A DNA stretch of 64,000 nucleotides from Clostridia bacterium (GTDB lineage Bacteria; Bacillota; Clostridia; Christensenellales; SZUA-584), in the NCBI GenBank assembly GCA_018648645.1, contig JABGQS010000008.1, forward strand, positions 1 through 64,000, read 5' to 3'. The stretch's first letter is position 1; each line of letters begins with the position of its first letter. The notes beneath the pieces were generated by a model. That model made no database searches. It saw nothing but the letters and a program-made list of their open reading frames with translations, and was not told the origin of the DNA. Both the position numbers and the translations under genes were made by a program. Below, in pieces: positions 50,935 through 59,000 of this stretch.

Positions 50935-51657
50935 ATGAGAGTATTGGCTTTTGGTGCACATCCTGATGATGTTGAGTTCAGATGCGCAGGAACTTTGAAG
51001 AAATATGCGGATCGCGGTGACGAGATATTTATTGCCATTGCAACGAACGGAAACATCGGCTCTTTTAGAATGAGCAAAGAGGAAATCGCGGAGGTGCGGC
51101 ACAAGGAAGCGCAGAACGCTGCAGATATGCTGGGCGCGAAGCTGTTTTGGATGGGTGTTGATGACGAGTTTTTGTTTGACACCAAAGAGACGCGGCTGAT
51201 GTTTATCGACGTGGTTAGGCAGGCAAAGCCGGATGTGATATTTGCGCCGCCGTATTATAGAGATTATAACCCCGATCACGACATTACAGGGTATTTGGCG
51301 TTTATCGCGCGAGTTAACGCCAGTATAAAGCTGATTGAGACGGAGCATGAGGCGCATACCAAAGTGCCGCCTATGTTTTTTGCGGCGCCGTTTGGCATCA
51401 GCAATACGTTTACTCCAGAGTATTTTGTGGACATTACGGAGCAGGCGCAGTTTAAGATGGACATGTTTTTGTGCCATGCGAGCCAGCAGGGTGCTTGGTG
51501 CAAGGATGCGTTTGGCGTGAACTATGCCGAGATTATGGATAGAGAGAACAAGGCGCTGGCGGCGACATGCGGAACGCCGGGGGTGGATAGCGTTGAAGCG
51601 TTTATGCTGTGCAAAACGTGGCCGATTATAGCAGGTGCGTATAAGCTTCTTCCTTAG
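50935..51657 (+). CDS. PIG-L/LmbE family zinc deacetylase 2
   Basis: The 240-residue paralogue has GAHPDDVEF (H9, D11/D12), NPDHDITGYLAFIARV and HxxxE-type sites. It starts 22 bases after deacetylase 1. AAAGGAG lies 7 bases before the ATG at 50935, so I prefer that over the in-frame ATG at 50929. Two non-identical deacetylases argue for two related substrates or a heteromer. The downstream hairpin at 51686 may limit read-through. Confidence 0.9.
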   Translation: MRVLAFGAHPDDVEFRCAGTLKKYADRGDEIFIAIATNGNIGSFRMSKEEIAEVRHKEAQNAADMLGAKLFWMGVDDEFLFDTKETRLMFIDVVRQAKPDVIFAPPYYRDYNPDHDITGYLAFIARVNASIKLIETEHEAHTKVPPMFFAAPFGISNTFTPEYFVDITEQAQFKMDMFLCHASQQGAWCKDAFGVNYAEIMDRENKALAATCGTPGVDSVEAFMLCKTWPIIAGAYKLLP

Positions 51658-51685
51658 TTTTACTTATATAAAATTCGTGCCATGT

Positions 51686-51708
51686 GCCCGCAGCTAAAAA
51701 GTGCGGGC
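51686..51708. terminator. Strong hairpin after the deacetylases
   Basis: A perfect 7-bp GC stem GCCCGCA / TGCGGGC has a 9-base loop. Only three T follow, so it may attenuate rather than terminate. Confidence 0.5.
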
Positions 51709-51737
51709 TTTGGCATGTCGATATAAAGGAGATGAAA

Positions 51738-52235
51738 ATGAAAAAAATTGAGATTATGGAGACGGTAGCGTTAAGCTCGCCGCATTTGTTTGGATTGCTG
51801 GTGACGCGCAGTGAGGACGGCAGAAGGAACGTGATGGGCGTATCGTGGTTTAGCTTTGCGTCATTAAAACCGGCTAAGATGGTGTTTTGCCTTGGCAGCA
51901 AAGGCTATACGGGCGAGGTTATCGGCAAAACGGGCGTGGCTACGCTGTGCTTGCCGACCGAGCAGATTGAGAAAAAGGCGATGGCGTGCTGTAAAAGCAG
52001 CGGCAGGGATACGGACAAGATAGCTTCGCTGGGGCTGGAGACGATATTGCCGGAGGGGTTTGATGTGCCGGCGATTGTGGGCAGCAGGATAGCATGGGCT
52101 CTGAAACTTGATCAGACGATGCAGGCGGGGGATCATACAGTTTTTTTGGCCGATATAACGGCAGCAGCGCAGCTTAGCGATGAGCCGAGCTTGTATGCGT
52201 TTGGCGGTTATAGTGAATTGAAGAGCGTAGAGTAG
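51738..52235 (+). CDS. Flavin reductase-like FMN-binding protein
   Basis: The 165-residue protein has the flavin reductase domain pattern: LLVTRSEDGRRNVMGVSWFSFASLKPAKMVFCLG, then GDHTVFLADITAA. Family members reduce FMN/FAD or act as flavin-dependent reductases in anaerobes. AAGGAG lies 6 bases before the ATG at 51738, which excludes an upstream GTG at 51684. It is last in the deacetylase stretch; cotranscription depends on the hairpin before it. Confidence 0.82.
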   Translation: MKKIEIMETVALSSPHLFGLLVTRSEDGRRNVMGVSWFSFASLKPAKMVFCLGSKGYTGEVIGKTGVATLCLPTEQIEKKAMACCKSSGRDTDKIASLGLETILPEGFDVPAIVGSRIAWALKLDQTMQAGDHTVFLADITAAAQLSDEPSLYAFGGYSELKSVE

Positions 52236-52343
52236 ACGTCGCGGTTGCGGTAAAGCTGCGAGCGTAAGCAGTTTTCGTTGATATTGCTGCGCAAATGTTG
52301 TATAATTATTGGGACAATAATGATTGCGGAAGGTAGAAGACAG

Positions 52344-52712
52344 ATGAGAAAAACCGAGATGGTATATGGATTGTTTGCAGGGGTATTTGGCATTGCGCTA
52401 GGCGTGTTGTTTTTTCTGGACTTGTTGCCGCATTCGCAGATTGTTCCGTATACGCACAACCCGACTTACGCGATTATCTGCATAGTTGCGAATGTGGTCG
52501 GAATTGTTGGCGCGATTGTTGTTACAAGACGGAACATGATTGGCGCTTTTATTATGGCGGGGGCGATGATAGCCGTGATGGTGTTTGGATTCCCATGGCA
52601 GTCGATATCGGCGGTACCGATGACAATAAGCGTGGTTTTGGCGATGGCGCCAGTAAAAGCACACGCGGAAGAAGAGTATGAGATAGCAAACAACAATGCA
52701 AAAACAGAGTAG
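52344..52712 (+). CDS. Small four-helix membrane protein
   Basis: The 122-residue protein has four hydrophobic helices and a charged C-terminus (AHAEEEYEIANNNAKTE). No family is recognised; the layout resembles DUF4064-like small membrane proteins. GGAAGG precedes the ATG at 52344; an ATG at 52278 would add a poor N-terminus. It stands alone before a terminator. Confidence 0.65.
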   Translation: MRKTEMVYGLFAGVFGIALGVLFFLDLLPHSQIVPYTHNPTYAIICIVANVVGIVGAIVVTRRNMIGAFIMAGAMIAVMVFGFPWQSISAVPMTISVVLAMAPVKAHAEEEYEIANNNAKTE

Positions 52713-52730
52713 CTGATAAGATAGATTTTT

Positions 52731-52766
52731 AAGGCGACACAGATGTTACGGGAGTGTTGCCTTTTT
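52731..52766 (+). terminator. Terminator after the small membrane protein gene
   Basis: A 10-bp stem AAGGCGACAC / GTGTTGCCTT (one G-U) is followed by T. Confidence 0.85.
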
Positions 52767-52878
52767 GTTTACAAATTATTAATATTCAAATTGATCAAAT
52801 GGGTGTATAATACTAGTGACGAATGCTCTAAGTAAAAAACGCTATTATAATTTTAAGTAAATCTAAAGGAGATTCGTC

Positions 52879-53865
52879 ATGATTTTAATAACAGGTGCAG
52901 GCGGCCATATCGGCAACGTGCTGGTCAAGCATCTCTATCGCAAGGGGCATAGGGATTTAAGACTGTTTGTGCAACCCAAAGAAGATATTTCATATATTGA
53001 GAAGTATGCGAGCGAAGTAATCAGAGGAGACATTCGCGATTCTTTTGCTGTGTCCGCTGCTGTGAGAGGCTGCGATAACGTGTTTCACTTGGCAGGGCTC
53101 GTCCAGATTTCGGGTGTGAACAAAAAGCTCGTTATGGACGTGAACGTAGGCGGCACGATTAACGTGATTAACGCGTGCCTTGAGAAGAAAGTGGATAGGC
53201 TGCTTCATGTGTCAAGCGTGCACGCACTCAAAGAACCCGAGGTCGGGCAGATCGACGAGACGCTCGATTCGGACATCAGCCACTTAAACGGCGCGTATGC
53301 GCAAAGCAAGGCGATGGCGACTATCGAGGTTATGAACGCGATTCAAAAGGGACTGAACGCGGTGATCGTGTTTCCGTCCGGCGTGATTGGACCGTATGAC
53401 TTTAGGAGCAGCTACACCGGCAGCGCGATTAAAGGATATATCAGCGCGAGCAAGACGCAGTATTACTTTGACGGCAAGTACGATTTTGTTGATGTGCGAG
53501 ACGTTGTTGACGGAATATACCGCGCGTGGAAAGCCGGCGAAAAGGGTCAGGGCTATATTATCTCGGGCAGCATTTCTAGCCTGGAGGAGATTATCGAAGC
53601 GGTGGAGGACACCACAGGCAATACGGTTAAGCGCAAAAGAGTGCCTGCGTTCTTGGTGAGAGTAGCGGCGTTCTTTGCACCGATATACTATAAGATTGCG
53701 CGCAAAAAGCCTGTGCTGTCGAAGTACTCGATTGACGTGCTGATGGGCAATGCGAATATATCGAGCTTTAAAGCGGAAAGCAAGCTTGGGTATAGGGCGA
53801 GGCCGCTTATCAAAACGATACGCGATATGGTGAGGTGGCACAAAGCCGCGAAGATACATAGCTAA
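52879..53865 (+). CDS. NAD-dependent epimerase/dehydratase (extended SDR)
   Basis: The 328-residue protein starts ITGAGGHIGNVLVKHL (GxxGxxG NAD motif), has D39-type acid positions, a Ser in HVSSVHAL and the catalytic Tyr-Lys in YAQSKAMA. It resembles dihydroflavonol-reductase/3beta-HSD-like SDRs acting on sugars or other carbonyls. AAGGAG precedes the ATG, and TATAAT (52806-52811) lies upstream with a poor -35. A terminator follows. The substrate is unknown. Confidence 0.88.
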   Translation: MILITGAGGHIGNVLVKHLYRKGHRDLRLFVQPKEDISYIEKYASEVIRGDIRDSFAVSAAVRGCDNVFHLAGLVQISGVNKKLVMDVNVGGTINVINACLEKKVDRLLHVSSVHALKEPEVGQIDETLDSDISHLNGAYAQSKAMATIEVMNAIQKGLNAVIVFPSGVIGPYDFRSSYTGSAIKGYISASKTQYYFDGKYDFVDVRDVVDGIYRAWKAGEKGQGYIISGSISSLEEIIEAVEDTTGNTVKRKRVPAFLVRVAAFFAPIYYKIARKKPVLSKYSIDVLMGNANISSFKAESKLGYRARPLIKTIRDMVRWHKAAKIHS

Positions 53866-53880
53866 CGAGTAATAACAATA

Positions 53881-53910
53881 GGGCGGTGCGAGAATGCATC
53901 GTCCTTTTTT
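53881..53910 (+). terminator. Terminator after the SDR gene
   Basis: GGGCGGTGC / GCATCGTCC (two G-U pairs) with a 5-base loop is followed by six T. Confidence 0.8.
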
Positions 53911-53951
53911 GTGCAGAAAAACGGGAGGGTAATGCGTTCTGCGAGCAGGTG

Positions 53952-54018
53952 GGGAGCGTCCTTCGGACAGGAGGTGAGGCTTACTGCACACAATAATGGG
54001 AGCGTCCTTCGGACAGGA
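53952..54018. repeat. Direct repeat with GTCCTTCGGAC hairpins
   Basis: A 21-base unit GGGAGCGTCC-TTCGGACAGGA occurs at 53952-53972 and again at 53998-54018. Each copy holds the small hairpin GTCC-TTC-GGAC. It belongs to the 293-base gap 53866-54158 that also contains a terminator, another repeat and a promoter. Confidence 0.75.
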
Positions 54019-54057
54019 AGTGGTAAATAATGGAAGTAGGCAGCGGGAGAAGAAAAG

Positions 54058-54094
54058 ACCCTTCGACTGCGCTTTGCTCCGCTCAGGGTGACAC
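54058..54094. repeat. Dispersed palindromic repeat remnant
   Basis: CCCTTCGACTGCGCTTTGCT followed by CCGCTCAGGGTGACA can fold on itself (CCCT...AGGG). This wording is common among dispersed intergenic repeats in bacteria. No transposase is nearby. Confidence 0.5.
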
Positions 54095-54105
54095 GGGGCG
54101 CATTG

Positions 54106-54134
54106 TTGCAACAGAACGAAAATTCGTGTATAAT
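54106..54134 (+). promoter_or_regulatory. Promoter of the radical SAM gene
   Basis: TTGCAA (54106-54111) and TATAAT (54129-54134) have 17-base spacing, directly after the repeat remnants. This supports the start at 54159 and rules out an upstream in-frame ATG at 54030. Confidence 0.75.
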
Positions 54135-54158
54135 TGGGGCGAAGGCAGGGCGTGGATT

Positions 54159-55046
54159 ATGGAGTATGTCAGCGCGAAAAATATCGTTTCGGGGTATGCG
54201 GAGAACACGCAATGGTTTGGTGCGAACTATAACATGAACATATACCGCGGGTGCTGCCACGGGTGTATTTATTGCGACAGCCGAAGCGAGTGTTATGGTG
54301 TTGAGGATTTTGACACGGTGCGTGCGAAGACTAACGCGCTTGGAATTATCGAGCGGAATTTGCGCAGCAAACGCAAAAAGGGCGTTGTCGGTATGGGCGC
54401 AATGAGCGATCCGTATAACCCGTTTGAGTATGAGCATAAGCTGACTCGGGGTGCGCTGAAGCTGATTGACCGATATGGGTTTGGCGCGGCGCTTGCAACA
54501 AAAAGCGATTTGGTTGTGCGCGATATCGATGTTTTGCAGGCAATTGCGAAAATTTCGCCGGTGATTGTCAAAATGACGGTTACGACGAGCGATGATAAAT
54601 TGAGCCGAATCGTTGAGCCGCATGTGTGTGCGTCGTCTCGGCGGTTTGCTGCCATCAAAAGGCTGAATGATGCAGGCGTTTACGCGGGGGTGTTGATGAT
54701 GCCGATATTGCCGTTTATTGAAGACAACGAGCGCAACATACTTGGCATTGTGCGCGCGGCAAGCGCGAGCGGGGCGCAGTTTATATTCGGCGCGTTTGGC
54801 ATGACGCTGCGCACGAACCAACGTGATTGGTATTATGATAAATTGGATGTGCACTTCCCGGGGTTGAAGAAGAAGTATATTAGAACGTATGGGGATAAGT
54901 ATAGCTGCGGTGTGCCGCACCATCGCAGACTAAAGCATGTGTTTGAGACAGAGTGTAGGAAGCTGGGGATTCGCACGGATATGGCGGATATTATTGATGG
55001 GTATAAAGGGAAGTATGAGGTTGAGCAGATGAGGTTTGATGTGTAG
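54159..55046 (+). CDS. SPL-type radical SAM protein
   Basis: The 295-residue protein has the radical SAM cysteines in YRGCCHGCIYCDSR (C-x3-C-x2-C, with an extra Cys). The spore-photoproduct-lyase-family order follows (GAMSDPYNP, LITKSD-like ATKSDLVVRD). Members of this COG1533 group include DNA photoproduct lyase and many uncharacterised proteins, and this one is the shorter, Rv2578c-like kind. Substrate unknown. A partial copy of its 3' end lies at 55575. Confidence 0.85.
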   Translation: MEYVSAKNIVSGYAENTQWFGANYNMNIYRGCCHGCIYCDSRSECYGVEDFDTVRAKTNALGIIERNLRSKRKKGVVGMGAMSDPYNPFEYEHKLTRGALKLIDRYGFGAALATKSDLVVRDIDVLQAIAKISPVIVKMTVTTSDDKLSRIVEPHVCASSRRFAAIKRLNDAGVYAGVLMMPILPFIEDNERNILGIVRAASASGAQFIFGAFGMTLRTNQRDWYYDKLDVHFPGLKKKYIRTYGDKYSCGVPHHRRLKHVFETECRKLGIRTDMADIIDGYKGKYEVEQMRFDV

Positions 55047-55099
55047 AGGGGAGAAATCTTGTCGTTTAATAATTTCTAAGTATATGTCTTTTTGAATAA

Positions 55100-55411
55100 T
55101 TAGCTTGGTGTTACTGCAAGGATTCCATAAAGTGCGACCAAAAACCCGATTAGTATAGAAATGAATACGAGCATGGAACGTGATTTGTTTTTTATGACTG
55201 CGATTATGCCAATTATAAAAGAAAGCACACCTGCAAACCATGCACATATCATTGGGATAGTAAGCGTAAGATTACTAAAAAAAGTTTCGCCGCCTTTTTG
55301 ATTAAAAACGTTGATTAGTAAAAAGAATAAAACTACCAATAACACCGAGAAAATAAGAAGAGCAACAGACCATATACCGAGTTTTGATTTTGGCAAAACA
55401 CTGATTTTCAT
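55100..55411 (-). CDS. Small membrane protein
   Basis: The 103-residue protein has three membrane helices (LGIWSVALLIFSVLLVVLFF, IPMICAWFAGVLSFIIGIIAVI, LVFISILIGFLVALYGIL). No family is recognised; similar small proteins are often annotated DUF4190-like. GGAGGTG precedes the start at 55411 on the minus strand; a longer form to 55471 lacks such a site. It lies between the radical SAM gene and its partial copy. Confidence 0.7.
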   Translation of the reverse strand: MKISVLPKSKLGIWSVALLIFSVLLVVLFFLLINVFNQKGGETFFSNLTLTIPMICAWFAGVLSFIIGIIAVIKNKSRSMLVFISILIGFLVALYGILAVTPS

Positions 55412-55507
55412 AGAGGACACCTCCAGCAAATCATTATACTTAATTATAAACCTAAACTTAAAGAATAGCAACTCAACTATTTAGTTTTGGGTTAGTGTTT
55501 AAATAAA

Positions 55508-55552
55508 AACACCTCTATTGCATTTGCTGACAATGGAAGGTGCTTTTTTGTA
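55508..55552. terminator. Hairpin between the small genes
   Basis: CACCT / AGGTG and CTATTG / CAATGG stems are followed by six T on the plus strand. What it terminates on the plus strand is not clear. Confidence 0.5.
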
Positions 55553-55574
55553 TGGGCTAATTTACAATTAGAAT

Positions 55575-55655
55575 GGGATTAGGACGGATATGGAGAGTAT
55601 TATTGATGGGTATAAGGGGCGGTATAAGGTGGAGCAGATAGGGTTTGATGTTTGA
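55575..55655 (+). pseudogene. 3'-end fragment of a second SPL-type radical SAM gene
   Basis: In frame and ending in TGA, this 26-residue stretch (GIRTDMESIIDGYKGRYKVE, then QIGFDV) matches the C-terminus of the radical SAM protein at 54159-55046 (GIRTDMADIIDGYKGKYEVE, then QMRFDV). The sequence immediately upstream shows no homology, so it is a truncated, diverged copy. The conservative changes suggest that it derives from a once-functional paralogue. Confidence 0.85.
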
Positions 55656-55665
55656 GGTAGTGGGG

Positions 55666-56001
55666 CTAATTAACAACTATCGTCGCTCCAGAAATCATGT
55701 GTACACTAAATGCTTCCGGTCCAGCCCAATCCTGATCTAAGAGTGAAATGACCAGCTTGCGTTTTCTCCCGAATTTCATAGTTAGATGTTTCTTATCCTT
55801 ATACACGATTTTTACTATTTTCTTTCCGATATACTCTGAGCAAAAGTCTGCTTCAAAAAGATGACTATTGTTTTTCACGCAATGGTATAAGGGGTTGTAG
55901 CAATTAACTCCACCGATATCCAGCTCAATTTGCCAATAATCATGCGTCTTTACAATTTTCTTAATTTCTGCACCGATTAAATTCCTTAACGTATTTCGCA
56001 T
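55666..56001 (-). CDS. Hypothetical protein
   Basis: The 111-residue soluble protein is beta-rich (IELDIGGVNCYNP, IVKIVYKDKKHLTMKFGRKRKLVISL) and AT-rich compared with its neighbours. It resembles small immunity-like or DUF6188-like proteins, with no firm family. The start is taken at the first ATG, which has only a weak ribosome site (GAGGTT). Low GC and isolation suggest a transferred gene. Confidence 0.55.
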   Translation of the reverse strand: MRNTLRNLIGAEIKKIVKTHDYWQIELDIGGVNCYNPLYHCVKNNSHLFEADFCSEYIGKKIVKIVYKDKKHLTMKFGRKRKLVISLLDQDWAGPEAFSVHMISGATIVVN

Positions 56002-56034
56002 TTTACTTTGAACCTCATTAATTACTATTTCTTA

Positions 56035-59000
56035 CTAATTCGCAATCTGATCCTTGGCGAGCGAGAGCATCAGCTTGATGCGGTTGAGCTGGTTGACTTC
56101 GCTGGCACCGGGGTCGTAGTCGATGGCGACGATGTTGGCGTTTTTGTATTTGGCACGAAGCGGCTGGATTACGCCTTTGCCGAATATGTGGTTGGGCAGG
56201 CACGCAAAGGGCTGTGCACAAACAACGCCGTCTGCACCTTCTTTGATGAGCTCTGCCATCTCGCCGGTGAGGAACCAGCCTTCGCCCGTTTGGTTGCCGA
56301 TGGACAAAAACTCTGCCGCTGAATCGGCTTTGTGCGATATTGGGCTTGGCGAATAGAAGCGCTCAGATTTGTCGAGGGCTTTCTTCATCAGATGGCGCGA
56401 GCGCTCGATTATCGCAACGGCGATGTTGCCGATGGTCGCGAAGATTTTTGCTTTGCCGAGCTGCTCGGACTTGAAGTTGGTGTTGTAGGCGCAATACAGC
56501 AGGAAGTCCATCAAATCGGGAACTTTGACCTCTGCGCCTTCCTCCTCGAGCACCTTGACGATTTGGTTGTTGGCGGTCGGGTGGTATTTGACGAGAATCT
56601 CGCCGACCACGCCGATGACCGGTTTGCGGATGTCGCGGATGGGCATGGTGTCAAATTCCTCGACCATTTCGTTTATGATGCGCTTGTATTTGCGGCGACC
56701 TAAGTGCTGCACGTTTTCTGTCACGATCTCGCGCCACTTCTGGTACGCTTTCTCGACATCGCCCTCGTTAAGCTCGTAAGGACGGATAGCCAGCGTGAGG
56801 CGGTTAAGAAGATCGCCATAGACGATTGCGCGCAAGGCGTGGCGGATAAACTTGATTGTGTATTTGAAACCGGGGTGTTTCTCCAGCCCGGCTGCGTTCA
56901 ATGAGATAACCGGTATGTTGTCGTACCCTGCGTCGGTTAGCGCTTTACGGATGATGCCGATGTAATTGCTGGCACGGCACCCGCCGCCTGTTTGCGAGAT
57001 GATGCAAGCGAGTCGGGTGATGTCGTATTTGCCCGACTTGATGGCTTCGATAAGCTGACCTGTGACCAAAATGGTCGGGTAGCAAGCGTCGTTGTTGACG
57101 TATTTAAGCCCTTCTTCGACAGCGTTTCTGTCAACCGAGGGAAGCACTTCGAGCGTATAGCCCGCCGCTTTGAACGCAGGCTTTAGAAAGTCGAAGTGTA
57201 TCGGCGACATTTGCGGTGAGAGGATGGTGTACTCGCTCTTCATGTCTTTCTCGAACAGGACTTTCGTATAGCCTGTCACTTTTTCCTTGATCGCTTCGGT
57301 GATGCGCTTACCTTTTTTGTCGCGCTCTGCCATGGCGGCGGCGAGAGAGCGCAGGCGAATCTTGATTGCGCCCGTGTTACTGATTTCGTCGATTTTGATG
57401 AGCGTGAAGATTTTGTCGTGCGCTTGTAAAATCTCGCTGGTTTGGTCGGTGACGACTGCATCGAGTCCGCAGCCGAACGAGTTTAGCTGAACGAGCTCGA
57501 GCCCGTCCGTGACGCCGACGAGATATGCCGACGAGTATATGCGCGTGTGGTACATCCATTGGTCGAGCACGCGAAGCGGTTTGTATTCGCCAAGGTGTGC
57601 GACGCTCTGCTCTGTCAGCACAGCGAAGCCAAGCGACGTGATTATGGAGCTGATGCCGTGATTGATTTCGGGGTCTACGTGGTATGGACGACCGCCGAGA
57701 ACGATAGCTTTCATTTCGCCGGCTTTGACTTTGGCGACGATTTTCTCGCCCTGTTTGCGCAAGTCGTGCTGGAAGGCGGATTTCTCGTGCCACGCAGCTT
57801 TTGCGGCTGCTTTGATTTCGTTTTTTGGTATGTCGGGGAACTCTTGCACAAGACGCGCGGTCAGCCGTTTGATGGTGTCCATCGGCAAAAACGGCATCAG
57901 GAAATCCACGCCGTTCTCTTTGATTTCCGGCATGTTGTTTTTGATGTTCTCGGGATATGACGTGACTATTGGGCAGTTGAAGTTGTTTGCTGCCTGTTTC
58001 TCTTCCTTTTTCTCGTACGGAATGCACGGGAAGAAAATCGTTTTGACATCCGCGTCAATTAACTTTCGGATAGCGCCGTGCGCCAGCTTTGCCGGATAGC
58101 ACAGAGACTCGCTCGGTATGCTCTCGATGCCTGCGCTGTAGACTTTGCGCGAGGAGCGAGGAGACAGAACAACTTCGTATTTAAGCTCCGTAAAGAACGT
58201 GTGCCAGAACGGATAGTTTTCGTATATTCCGAGCACGCGGGGGATGCCCATTTGTCCGCGTGATGCTTCATTGGTCGGTAGCGAATCGTACGCGAATGTG
58301 CGCTCGTATGTGTATTCGTACATGTCGGGCAGAGTGTTTTTGGCGTGGTCTGCACCTAGGCCGCGTTCGCAGCGATTGCCGGAGATAAACTTGCGCCCGT
58401 CACCGAATCGGTTGACCGTGAGGCGGCAGTTGTTCTCGCACGCCTTGCAACGTGTGAACTTTTGCGTGATGTCCATCGAGGCTAGCACGTCTTTCGATAT
58501 GATGGAAGAGACCGAGTCGGTCTCACATCTGTCGCGCGCAATCAATGCAGAACCAAAAGCGCCCATGAGCCCTGCGATGTTTGGGCGTGTGACCTGTCTG
58601 CCTGTCAGCAGTTCAAAGGAACGAAGCACGGCATCGTTCAAAAATGTGCCGCCTTGCACTACCACGTTTTTACCGAGGTCGTCTGCGGTTTTTAGCTTGA
58701 TGACTTTGTAGAGCGCGTTTTTGACCACTGAATAGGAAAGCCCTGCAGAAATGCCACCGAGCGTTGCGCCTTCTTTTTGAGCTTGGCGCACTTTGCTGTT
58801 CATGAACACTGTGCATCGGCTCCCTAGATCCATAGGCTGGGGTGCGAAAAGCGCTTGCTGCGCAAAGTTTTCGATGGTGCTTTCGAGCGAAGCTGCGAAT
58901 GTCTCGAGAAAAGAGCCGCAGCCGCTGCTGCACGCTTCGTTGAGGATAACCTCGTCGATAACGCCGTCTTTGATGCGCATGCACTTCATGTCTTGCCCGC

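Noticed and set aside
54030-54158. Upstream start for the radical SAM protein
   Set aside because: It would translate through a repeat remnant and a near-consensus promoter; the conserved N-terminus begins at 54159.
53866-54158. Insertion sequence between the SDR and radical SAM genes
   Set aside because: There are direct repeats and hairpins but no transposase frame or terminal inverted repeats.
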